Positions 12,601 to 24,600 of a DNA stretch of 64,000 nucleotides are shown one piece after another; position 1 is the stretch's first letter; each line of letters begins with the position of its first letter. The translations under genes and the position numbers were made by a program. Source of the DNA: Pycnopodia helianthoides (lineage: Eukaryota; Echinodermata; Asteroidea; Forcipulatida; Asteriidae). The DNA lies in contig CM063248.1 of the NCBI GenBank assembly GCA_032158295.1, positions 19,431,273 through 19,495,272 on the forward strand, written 5' to 3'. The notes beneath the pieces are model-generated. The model had not been told where the DNA came from and did not search any database. It saw only the letters and a program-made list of their open reading frames with translations.

Positions 12601-15600
12601 TTTGCCCTCCCAATCCAGGAAGTTTCACACCAGGCGAGGAGGCCGATAGTGAGATGAGTGATCTATGCAGTAGTGCTCTGGCAGACATTCTGAGCGAGCC
12701 GACCCTAGCGCCGCCCATCACCGTTGGTCTGTACGCACGGTGGGGAAGCGGGAAGTCCTTCATTCTCAAGAAACTGCAAGGTAAAGAAACAATACAGTGA
12801 AGCCGTGCATGTTCCCCCCGTGAGCAAGGTGTAGAGCAATCCGTACGCGCTGCACGTTGCTCCACAAATGCTGGGGTTCTGGCAGCAGACGATTTTTATA
12901 CACTAAGACATTGTCGTCTGTTTTTACTTTTTATACAAGTTATTTGTCTTCTTCGGTGAATGAAGTATCTTCCTCACGCTCTGGGAAAATTGTGTATACA
13001 AATTGTGTGCACAAATATTAAAAAGAAAACAATGTCTTCGCGCTTCCAGCACCCCAGCAATGTTGGCGCGGTATGTGCATGCCTTGTATGTGGACTTGGT
13101 TTTTCAGTCTACCTGATTGCATGTTTTTTCCCCCATGTGGGGTTTTTCCTCCCACAAAAACTCAACATTTCTTCTGGTTACCTATTCATCCTGTTATTGA
13201 CACTAATTGTGCTGTTGGACGTGTATTTAAAACAAATTTAATTAAACAAAATTGAGATCAGATCTTGGTGTTTCTCTAGACCTTTTGTTCACGAAACCCA
13301 TTCTCAATCTTGAACCTTAAAGTCTCAACTACCACACCCATATCAATCTCTTGAATTCCCCTTCATTCCCCCCGGCGTGCTGTGGCCAAGCGGATAAGAG
13401 CCTGGACTCAAGCTCTGGTGTTTCTGTTCTGCAGAGTGTGGGTTCGAGTCCCGGTCTTGACACTTGTGTCCTTAAGCAAGACACTTAACCATTATTGCTT
13501 CGTCCTTCGGATTGGACGTAAAGCCGTTGGTCCCGTGTGTTGTGTAATGCACGTAAAAGAACCCAGTGCACTTATCGAAAAGAGAAGGGGTTCACCCCGG
13601 TGTTCCTGGTTTGATTGGCTGCATATTGCGCCACAGCACCTTGAAACCATTACATTGTGTTTCGTAAAGGAATAGGTCTCATACTTCAAAATGTAGCTCC
13701 ACAATACCTTGCAGGAAAATACTGACTGTTGAAACGCCTTGAGTGTCACTGAGTGACGGATATGAGCGCTATATAAGAAGCCACTATTATTATTATTATT
13801 ATTATTATTTTTATTTTCATCTTATCACAGCATGCAAAAGAAAGATTTCATTTTCATTTGTGCCGGTTACTCCTCGAGTCAGGCTACGTCCCGTAGCCTT
13901 AGATCTCAAGGGTCTTTCTCAGGATCCTCGCTGTTCCCAAAAGCGCCGCCTTCTGTAACAGATCTATCCTCACGTTTGTCCCTATTTCATCTAGATGTTT
14001 CCCCAGTGCTTTGGGAATGGTGCCAAGTGCTCCAACAACCACAGGGACTACTTTCACTTTCACCTGCCAAATCTTACGGAGTTCCCTGGCCAGGTCTTGG
14101 TACTTGATTTTTTTAATTTTTATTATTATTATTATTATTATTATTGTTATTATTATTATTATTATTATTCCTCATCAGATGAAATGCGTCAGTTCACCGT
14201 GCACAGCAGCAAACCCGTCTTTAGATTCTCCTGTCTGGTGTTCATCGTCTGTCTTCTACTCAGCGCCGTGCTGGGCGCGGCCGTTCTCTTTATATTCAGC
14301 AATTCGCCCGGGGCATCCGTCGGAGTATTTTTTACCTTATTCTTCTCACTGTATTTTATATTAGGTAAGTGGACCAAAAAACTTCCTTGCTGTTTTCATG
14401 TTTATTCTCAGTTATTTACGGCGGTGTAAAAAAAATCAATTTTACTGAAGGCTACATATCTTCGGAGATTGATTTCTTCAGAAGTTGCAATGACTTCCTT
14501 CAATTTATGGTTGCCTTGCAATTCTTAATTTCAACTTGCAAATGGTCCATGTACTTCCACCGGCAATGGGCAATAAGCTTTCGCTGTAGCCGCGCCATCA
14601 AGTTTGAACAATCGCCGTCTTCATATTTGCCAAGTGACCTCTACCCACTAATTGAAATCTCTCCAAAAGACTCGCCTTTGTGTGACTTCAGCTATAAGCG
14701 ATTAGAAATGCCAGTAAGAAGGGCCGTATAAATGTGATTACTCATATTATTATTTACTCTTTAACTTGACTGATTGTCTTCTGTCCCAGGTGTTGTTTAT
14801 CTAGGCAATCGCAAGAAATGGCGTGGTATGCGAACTACGTCATCCTGGTTGGCTAAGCAGCTGAACTACCTACGTCTTCTTCTTGCCATGATTTACTGTA
14901 ACCCTCCTCCCAAGGCACCCCAGAATAACAAGGCTCTACCCATCAGGTGAGTAAATAACTACCCATCACTATCCCCCCAAAGCCACCCAAGAACAGGTGG
15001 GTGGATTCTCTGACCAACCCATACCCCTCCCCCTAATAGACACCTTAGAGTAACAGTGCTCTACCCATCAAGTGAAGGCACCCCTGCCCAAAGCAACTCA
15101 AGTAAAAGGGTGCTACCCAACAGGTGGGTGGATTCTCTGCCCAACCCATACCACCTCACCCCAATAGTCACCTTAGAGTAACAGTGCTCTACCCATCAGG
15201 TGGAGGCACCCCTGCCCAAAGCAACCCTAGAGTAACATGACTCCAACCCATCAGATGGGTGGACTCTCAGAAGAACCCTTACTCCACCCCCCCCCCCCTT
15301 CAGCAGCCAAGATTTACAATGCTCTACCCATCGTTCAAGTGGGCACTTTGAACTACCGATTTTTCTCTCCCAACTCTGTCACCCCAAAACTATCAAGGCT
15401 CTACCAATGGCACCTTCAAACCTGGTCACAGTGGTTAGACTGCAGGACTTGCAATCACAATGTTGTAGGTTTGAATTCCCCCAAGCTACCCACTGATTTC
15501 ACAATGACTAGAATAAGTTTTGTCTTCTAGTTACTGAATCACAATTTATAGATTTGTGTAACTCATAATCATAGACGCTCAACCAATGTTTGTATGGATG

Positions 15601-18600
15601 GGAGAGATAGGCTGTTGCCAGCTTGGCGTTTATATCCCCTTGTGGGAGCTTTGCCGAGTTCCCTTGTTGGGAAGATCATCTAAACAACAACACCAAATAA
15701 GTGGTGTTTGAAGCTTTGCATGGTGTTGAAAGTAAGAAGTAACTATAACTGTAAATAGTAGTAAACTTGCGGGTACAACCATGTGTAAAATCTCTTTTGT
15801 TTGAGTGTTGGCTCTGAGAAGAGCCGGTTTGGTCTCGACGTTTCGAACAGTATACTCTGCTCGTCTTCAGGAGAAATTAGGTTTACACATGGTTGTACCC
15901 AACAACAACACCAAATGACAACAACTCCGCATCAGGCACAGAAGAACAAGTCTTTACAATCAAATGGAAGGCACTGTGAAGTAATCATACTCTGCCCCTA
16001 AGCGTCCAAAAAATCATGGGCTATATCCGTCCAAAGCGCCGAATATGAGTATATTTGTGCCACAACTTTAAAGGAACATTACAGAATTGGTTTTTGCTAA
16101 CAAAACAGTTGCTGGCAGTGTAAGCACTTTATGTAATCCACCATACACATAAACTGACAAACCTGTAGAAGTTTGAGATCGATCGGCCATCTGGGTCACG
16201 AGAAAATAGTGAAAAACCGATTACACATTTGCATGAAATCGTATAGATTCAACAAATGAATAAAACCCTCACTGAGCGATAAACTCCAATCGGAAAATTA
16301 GTTTATTCATTTCTCATCAAATATGGCATTTTAGACAGAAATATTTCAAGGGATGTTTTCTACCATCATCATCATTAGACCGTGTAAGTTTTTAATGTAA
16401 ATCTGTGATCAAAAAGTATATTTTACAAGTTTTTTTCTAACCAATTCTATGATGTTCCTTTAAACAAGCATGGAATAAGCATGAGGTGACCAGGGGTCAA
16501 GTTCATGTTACTGTGTATGATGGAATTGTGCGCTTACAGCTCCCAGTAAAGTGTGGAGATCCATGGGCCATGACGCAAATAGTCTACTGCAAGCAGTGGG
16601 GTGAAATTGGACCCCAGATATCATTGGTTACCTGCGTTCCCCGCCCCCTTTACATGAATCTCTGTTTGTCTCTCTCGTAGATTTATATTTGGGGATCATT
16701 TACACCTGTCCAACATTGGAGGGGAGACGCCGTTATCTAAGGCTGTCGCATCACTCAGTGCAGCGGTGGAGAGAGACCTCGGCTTCATGGCCTCCAGGGT
16801 GTACAGAGTGACCAGGAACAAATACGCAGAAGGTAAGAATAGTATATGGTTTTTTGAGGCATTGCATGGTGAGGTATCAATGCATATTCGGTTTGCGGTA
16901 ACACCATGTGTATAATTATCTACTCTGCTGTGTAGATTTTTTTCTTTAGAGAACTTGTCTTGCTATTTGTTCTACTACAGCGGATTAGATTTTCGGAATT
17001 CGGGAGACTTCTCAGTTCTGAAAAGAACTGTCCTGCTTATTAACTACTACCTGTGCGGAAGGCAGGAAATCGGCCTGGACAACTACTTTAGCTTTTAGGA
17101 TCGGGGAGACTTCTAGTTTTTATGCAGCGCTTTATCTACAGTGTCTCAAAGTGTCATTGTTATTTATTTCCAGAAGGGTTTTTGAAGTTTTAGAATTCTG
17201 AGACCCATTTACGTAACACCTTATAAGGGTTACAAGGTGCATCGGACTCAAGTTCTGGTGGCTGAGTCCACAAGGTGGGGGGTTGAATCCCGGTCATGAC
17301 ACTTGTGTCCTTGAGCAAGACACTTAACTATAATTGCTTCTAATCAACCAGGGGTAAATGGGTTACCTGTGAGGGCAGAGATGGTTCTTGTGATTGATTT
17401 AGCTTGGTGCGCTACATACTCCCCTAGGGAGCTGAGATGGGTTAAGGAATTAAAATAAATGGCCCAGTGACCAGGGGCAATAGTGCCATGCAGGTCACTG
17501 AGTGACGGATTTGTGCGCTAAAGAAGAAGCCACTATTATTATTATTGTTGTTATTATATTTTTCTTCAGGTCAATCCAGATGGAAACATCGTTGCTGTAT
17601 ACCAAGGTTCCTAGTCACGCTTCTTGTCCTAGCTTGCCTCATCGCCTTCCTAGTCCTCCTCTTCTACTACTTCCTGAACGGCCATTCCATCGCCCAGAAG
17701 ATGAAGAAGCGCATCTTCATCGCCATGATCACCACAGGCTGCGTGGTCGGCGTTGCCCTCCTCGTCAACCTGATCGGACTCCTGCAGTTCATTTTTAACG
17801 TGGTGTGGTCGCCGCAGCTGCGGCTACGGCGTGGCGCCAGCCGCAACTGCGACCTGAAATCGGAGAGCTTCCTGCGGGTGCTGAAATCGGAGGCGGACAC
17901 GCTGTCGCAGTTTGTGCACTGCGTCGACGCCTTCCAAGGGACAGAGACCCGCATGGTGGTGGTCGTCGACGGGCTGGACAGCTGCGAGCAAGAGCAGATC
18001 CTTCACTTGTTGGACTCCATTAAGGCCCTGTTCTCCACCCCGGAGAACCCGTACATCACCGTCCTCGCCATCGACCCGTACATCATCGCCAAGGCCATCG
18101 ATCAGAATCTGCACACTGTCTTCAAGGAGTCCAACATCCGGGGGCACGACTACCTCAGGAATCTCGTCCACCTGCCGTTCTACCTGGAAGTCGGGATCAA
18201 GCTGAAGGAGAATGCCGAGTGCGGGAGTCCGACAACGAATCACGTTACACCCGCAAACCAGAAGGTAACGCATAATTGTTAAATCGTCTTCTTTCTATTT
18301 TGCCAAGGAAAAGTTCTCCCACTAGCGTAGTTATTGTTGGCTTTGTTCATTGGGGTTGTTTGTTGTAGTGTGTTGTTGTTGTTGTTGTTAATGAATGTTC
18401 CCTTTTTTCCTGACATAAAACCAGTCAAATAAACATGTTCAATGATTCTGTACCATCGAAATAGATTAGTTGCAGAAAAACATTCTGAAACCCCTCTACC
18501 CCTTCTCAGTTTTTAAGACGTGCCTTGTTTAGGATGACTCCAAGATGGTTTTAACCTCAATGCAAGGCTTTTCATGCTGTCAGATCCATACCTAGACACT

Positions 18601-21600
18601 TTTTTCAAAAAAGGTTATTGAAATCTATACCAAATTGCTGTCATTTATTTTATTTTTATTTTTTGCTTTCTTCTGTGAAGCAAGAGACTACAAGTCTCGC
18701 TGGGATCAACATTTTTTGTGAACTTTGGGCTCCCAACTTTATTGCCCTAACAAGGCTTGAAATTTACAGGGGACTGCAGGCCCGGGGCCAGGGATTCTGT
18801 TAACTTATGACCACACAAGTCCTGTTAATTTGTGTTTTTCAAATCGTAGGACCTCACTTCAAGCAAACAATGATGTTCAAATGTTGACTTATACTTCTCC
18901 ATCTAAGACCTTTCTTAGCATTTGTTCAAACAAAACACAGTAAACTATCTAGATTGTTTTTTGTTCTGGTTTTTGTGAATACATTTCTGGTCAAGTAAAA
19001 CTTTGGAGCTTCAAAGCCCTGCGGTCTTGCGGATCTCTCCCCCCCCCCAAAAAAAAATTCAAGCCCTGTTGAAGGAAATCTTTGCTCGTTTAATTGGGTC
19101 CCACTGGTCAAAAAAACATGCATACTCTGGATGAGGGCATAGGTTTTTAGTCAATACATGTTCATGTACCCGTTCATTTTTTGTAATGTTGTAATTATCA
19201 AACTTTTATCAACCTGTTCTGATTTTCTCTCATACATGTAATTCACTACACCTTAATCAGAGGGCATATATAGGGTGTGACAACATCGGTAAGGTTGAAA
19301 CAAAATTAATGTTCACAGACTTTCACATCACTTTACATGGTATAAAGATGGTCATGGTGGGACCACTTCCCTTGAAATATTTTTGCCGGAAATGCTGGAC
19401 TTTTTTGAGAAACGAGTCAAGCAGTTGGTTTTGATTCGCCGTGACCAAAACTCAATGTTTGAAAACATATGGTGCTGTTCACTATTTGTCAGTTCATGTG
19501 TATGTTGGGTGACACGGAGTGCAGGTACTAGTCTTTGACAATTTACATGTACCAGTGCATGCAACCAACACAGCGTTAGACCTTTGGTGACTTAACCCTC
19601 CTCTTTGAAACAACAATCACCGTTTTGTTGTTGTTGTTTTGTTTTTATTATTACATGTATCTTGACTCAATATCACATCCGTGATCTATTTCAACAAAAC
19701 CTGGACACACTATTAGGGGAATGTAAACTTTGAGTTCTTGATATTTTGCGATTTGTTTGTGTTCAGTATTCAATCATTTACGTTATGTTTTCCTACCTTT
19801 AGCACACCACAGCCATCTTTGTAGTATTCCCTGCCCACACATTGACAATATTAGTACTAACCTTGTGTAGCATAGAAAGGTACCAGGCTATTTCCCTTCC
19901 AGCCTCATTTTGGTTACATCACTTTGTATGGAAGCAAGGCAGAATAGCCACACACCGTCATCAAGTTTTCAAACAGAAATGTCCATAAGTCATTTTGTTG
20001 AAAAAGACAAGTTTTTTGTCCCAGTTTGATTTGAACAGTGCCAAATTTCATAGAGCTGATTTAGCACAAAAAGTAGCTAGGCACAACCATGCTTACCAGA
20101 ATAAGGTTACCTGCCAATATACTATTTCGAATGGCAGCATCTTTGACTGGTATCCTGCTAACATTTGCTCAGCACAAAATTGTTAAGCAAAATTGTCTGC
20201 TGAAGCAGCTCTATGAGATTGGGCCCTGCTGGTATGTATTCAATCTTAGGAGTAACCCCTGACCTTTTCACAATCATAGTATATGACCCTTGTAGATGCC
20301 TCCTGCTTGTAGTTTTATAGAGTCCATATTTACAAAACAGTATTGCTGTCTGCAAGACGTTCAAACGCTTAAAAACAAAAAATTAAACTACACATTTAAC
20401 AACCCCAATGCCAACTCTCCCTGATTCTGCAGAAAGTTTCCTAAAAACACAAACCAATCTTTCCATGTTGTGGGGAACAAATTTGAAAAAAATCTCCCTG
20501 ATTATTTAAACTTGTTCCATATTATGTGGAATGCAATTCTTAATACCTCCCTGATTGTTGTACAAAATCTCTCCGATTGTGAGATGCAAACGTTGCAAGC
20601 TCTGCAACCCACACAAATGGATAAAATAGGTTCACATACTGTCTAAAATTAGTTCACTCAGTGTTATGATAATTTTGTTATGAAATATGATAACATTTCC
20701 TTGTGCTGAGGTGCTTTCCCTTTTAAGTTAAAAAAGGACTTGTAACATTTTCTGTGCACAGCAATTGCGGTGGGGTCTCCCGAGCATCCCCGAAAACCAA
20801 GATAACGAAAACAGTCGTCGAGCGGTCAGATTTACACAGAAAATCAGGGTAAACGGAATCTTTAAAAAAACAAACAGTGATCAAGCAACTCGTGACAAAC
20901 TGTTTCATATTTTTACTTTTTTTTATCTGTGGATAGTGGCATCGTGGGCATGTAGCATGTTTCATGGAATGATAACCCCAAACTCCCTGCATATTGATAT
21001 AATTAATAGTGTATTTCCCCTCATTCCTGGTACATACTTCACAATGATTGCGAGAGGAAATCTGGACGTCGGGAAAACGCAGATGAGAGTTTTACTTTGA
21101 CTAGCGAACTGGCGGGTTACGACCATGTATGAATCGCTTTCGGGGGGGAGTGTCGGCTCTGAAACGAGCCGGTATGGTTGAGACGGTTAAAGCAGTGTAC
21201 TCTGCTTGTCTTCTAGAGGAAGGGTGGGGTCTCCTGAGCATCCACGAAAAATCAAGATAACAAAAACAGCCACTTTCGAAAATCAGGGTATCAAAAAAAC
21301 AAAAACAAAAACAATTAGATGCTGTTGGAAATGTCAAGACCACACCAGCTCTTCTCAGAGCCAACACTCCTCCCAAAAGAGTTTTACACCTGGTTGTACC
21401 CGCAAGTTTACTATTTATAGTTAGTCACACCATGCTGAGCTTCAGAAAGCACGTAAAATAATAAGATGTTTTTAAAAGTTCCTGAAGGATGGTACAAGTA
21501 CAGCTTCTTGTGTTCCTCTTGGAAAGGGGAATGGAAGAGGGAACCATTTCAAAAGTTCTCAAGACTTGTTTTCTAAAAGCAAGCTGTGAAAACTACCAGG

Positions 21601-24600
21601 GCCCGATTTCATAGAGCTGCTTTTAAGCACAAAAAGCAGCGAAGCGCAACCAATTTATGCTTACCAGAGTAAGGTTACCAGCCAAACCAGCATGTCACAT
21701 GTACAATTTGTGACTGGTATCATGCTCCTTTCTGCTTGGCAGACAATTGTTAAGCAATACTTTCTGCTTAAGCAGCTCTATGAAATTGGGCCCCGACCTG
21801 TACCATGCTTTTAACACCTTCAGACGAAGCATCTTCGCAAAATTTTTCAAAAATTTGAGCAGACCTCAGTATGGGCAACTCTGCTGGGTTTTTTTTCTTC
21901 TTTTTCTTGGCGTTAGATTTTCTCCGTATGGTTATGAACCAGCCTTCATTCTAATCCATAATAATAAATCCACTCATCTGCAGAACATCCTTGTACATAC
22001 TTTCATTAAAGAGGGACACCAAGGTCAAATTAAGTTTTGTGATGCATTCATTTTCCAATATATAGAGTCCCCATGCAAGTTGGGAAAGTCTCTAACCTTA
22101 CGCTAAAATGGTGAGATACTCTTTCGAAATTTCAAACATGATGTCATCCGACGTCAAAAAACAAACTCGTGGGTCTGTGCATTCCAAAGTGAAAATTTTG
22201 CACCAGTTAAAAAGTCAAATTCAATGCCGTTTTGATTGAATATCATAAAGTTCAAACTAAAAAATTCCCTGCACAAAAATGAACAGACGTCAATGTGACT
22301 TAATCAACGGTTTTTTGGATTTTGACAAGAATTGCGCTTGAATGGTATCAAACACAGTTGGCATTTTACACCGTTTTTAACCTGAGGATAGAAACTTGTG
22401 ATTTTCTTTTCCATTCTCACATGGACTATCTGTATTTGAAAGTGAGTGAGTCACGAAACTGAATTTGAGCTTGGAGCCCCTCTTTAATTATTACTCAAAT
22501 CTTCTAAAATGAGTCTAGTAAAAATGTTTCCACTTTTAAAAAATAACTCATTTTTATGTCATTCGTATCCTCTGAAATCCTGAAAGTTGCCTGAATGTGG
22601 AGGCCCAAGACTGTAGGCCCAAACAACAATTGCTTAACACTGGGGCCAGGCATACCAATCTTTTCCAAGTCTGGGGTCGGGCCCCAATTTCATAGAGCTG
22701 CTTAAGCACAAAACAATGCTTAGCAGGATACCAGTTACAAATGGTACATAAGACATAGCATTTTGGCTGGTAACCTTAATCTGGTAAGCATATTTGTTTT
22801 CGTGCTTAGCTGCATTTTGTGCCTTATCGTAATTGAACAGCGTAATTAAAACTGTTGATGTGATAGAAGCGTAGCACCAGGGTGAAGTTGGCAAAATGAC
22901 AAATCGAAAATGGCAATCAACCGTTTTAAGAGAAGGCAGTTTATTCTGGAAGCGTGTTCATTCCTGTCAAAGGTTATCAACAAAATGTGATGTCTACACT
23001 CCCCATGTTTGTCAGTTTAAAATGTTGCACAAGGTTCTCCTAAAGGACCATGCGACTTCTGAACACGTGGACTACCCAAGCGTACGATCGTCTTTATCAT
23101 CTTCTGTTGAATTTTATGAGAGCTATCTTTCAAGGCTGTAAAAGCACAATCTTTAAAATTGAGAAAAGAAAACGTTGCAATTACACCAGAGTGGACCCCC
23201 ACCACCTAGGCCACCATTGGATACATGGGTTTCTTCTGTTTGTACACCCGTTTTTTTTATGTGGAAACCCTGTGGCTTGTTTATTGTGGACTTACTCTCC
23301 ACAGTCGCCTGTGGTATTTTGTGGCAAGGGCCAGTTGGGCAGGAGGGTACACGGACTTCTTGTGTTTGTGGTGCACAACTTACGCAATAAATGTTGCGTA
23401 AGTGGACTTACGCAGTTGCGTAAAGTTTCGTGAAATCGGCGGCTGGTGTACGTGGCTTAAGAAAGCCAACATTGATACTGAATCAGCTGCAGAGCCTATT
23501 GTGCTATTACATACTTTCTCCACCGTGCCACCCCCCCCCCTCCCCCAGTTTTCTAACTCAACCTGTTTTGTTGTGAACTGATCTGTTCATGTGTTGTTCA
23601 ACTAATCGCTTAATTAACCAGTTAAGTTTAACTTAACACAAAACCACGTTTAAAAAAATGACATTTGGGACCTTTTGGTTGGTAAGCAGTTTGCGACAAC
23701 TATTTGTAATTTCTCGGTTAAGTTTAACTTGCTTACAGTCTGTGCAGTTTTTGCAATAATGCTTGTAGTATTAATACATGTGTAATTACAGTTTGTACCG
23801 GCAAAATACCTAATGCTCTATCAGATTGCATATTAAGAATTAATTTTGTTATAAAAGCATCATGTGATAGCCCAGTTCATACTTCATTTGACATCATACA
23901 AAAATTTGCAACGAACAATTTGCTCAAGTTGAAATGTGCGAAAGTCTTGCGAAAAAAACATTCGCTGCAACGTTGAATTGGCTTCGCATTCGCATGAAGT
24001 ATAAACCGGACAAACTTCCAGAGCCAGTAGTCATGACGATGATTTACTCTTTCTCTTCAAAGATCTTATTATATTCTAAGCAAAAGAGTAACTGGCCTAT
24101 TGTGATGTCAAATATTGTTTGAGTTTTATACTCTGAATATGGTGTCGTCTTCTGATCGTGCATTACATGTGATTGTAATAAATAATTATGATAATTTTAT
24201 CGGTCTGTATTTCATGTCAAGATTTCAAAGGCGATGAAAATAAACAGCGAGACTTATAAAAAAATCCTGCATGATAAGGTATAGACCCCTTGCTGGATTT
24301 GCAGCTCACTTATACACACGCCTTTCCTGATGACCCGATTGACCAGTGCCCAATTTCATAGAGCTGCTTAACAGCCGATTTTGTGCTTACCGTGCGAGTT
24401 TCCATTTCATAACGCTGCTAATCGTAAGCGAACAAAAAAGCACGCTAACCTTCCAGTGCTTACTGTATGGAAATGAATGACGCAACAATGCGAATCCATG
24501 GTGAAAGCGCAGGCTGGCGGCTCCATTTTCTTGCTTACCTGTGAATACGCTGAAGCAAATTTTTCTGCCACAGTAAGCATGAAAATTTGCTTACAGTTAA

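Larger units (their letters stand above)
12781..14178 (+). other. KIDINS220 intron packed with retroelement debris
   Basis: Holds a type-D SINE fragment (13086-13245), a near-complete type-A SINE (13378-13812) and the 3' end of a LINE on the other strand (13813-14108). A (TTA)n tract ends just before the splice acceptor at 14177-14178. The acceptor's pyrimidine tract is largely made of this microsatellite. Confidence 0.7.

Noticed and set aside
13832..14107. Plus-strand 91-codon frame
   Set aside because: It is the antisense shadow of the LINE C-terminal fragment read on the minus strand.
14369..14731. 120-codon open frame after exon 6
   Set aside because: It lies in the short intron, in a different frame from the exon, and the canonical donor and acceptor with correct phase exclude it from the main transcript. 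Intron retention would end the protein prematurely.
17667..18273. Long reverse-strand frames overlapping exon 9
   Set aside because: They are shadows of the GC-rich KIDINS220 exon, which is fixed by family identity, splice sites and phase.
20765..21100. 111-codon open frame
   Set aside because: Its first part repeats sequence found inside the foldback element at 21226-21310; no domain recognised.
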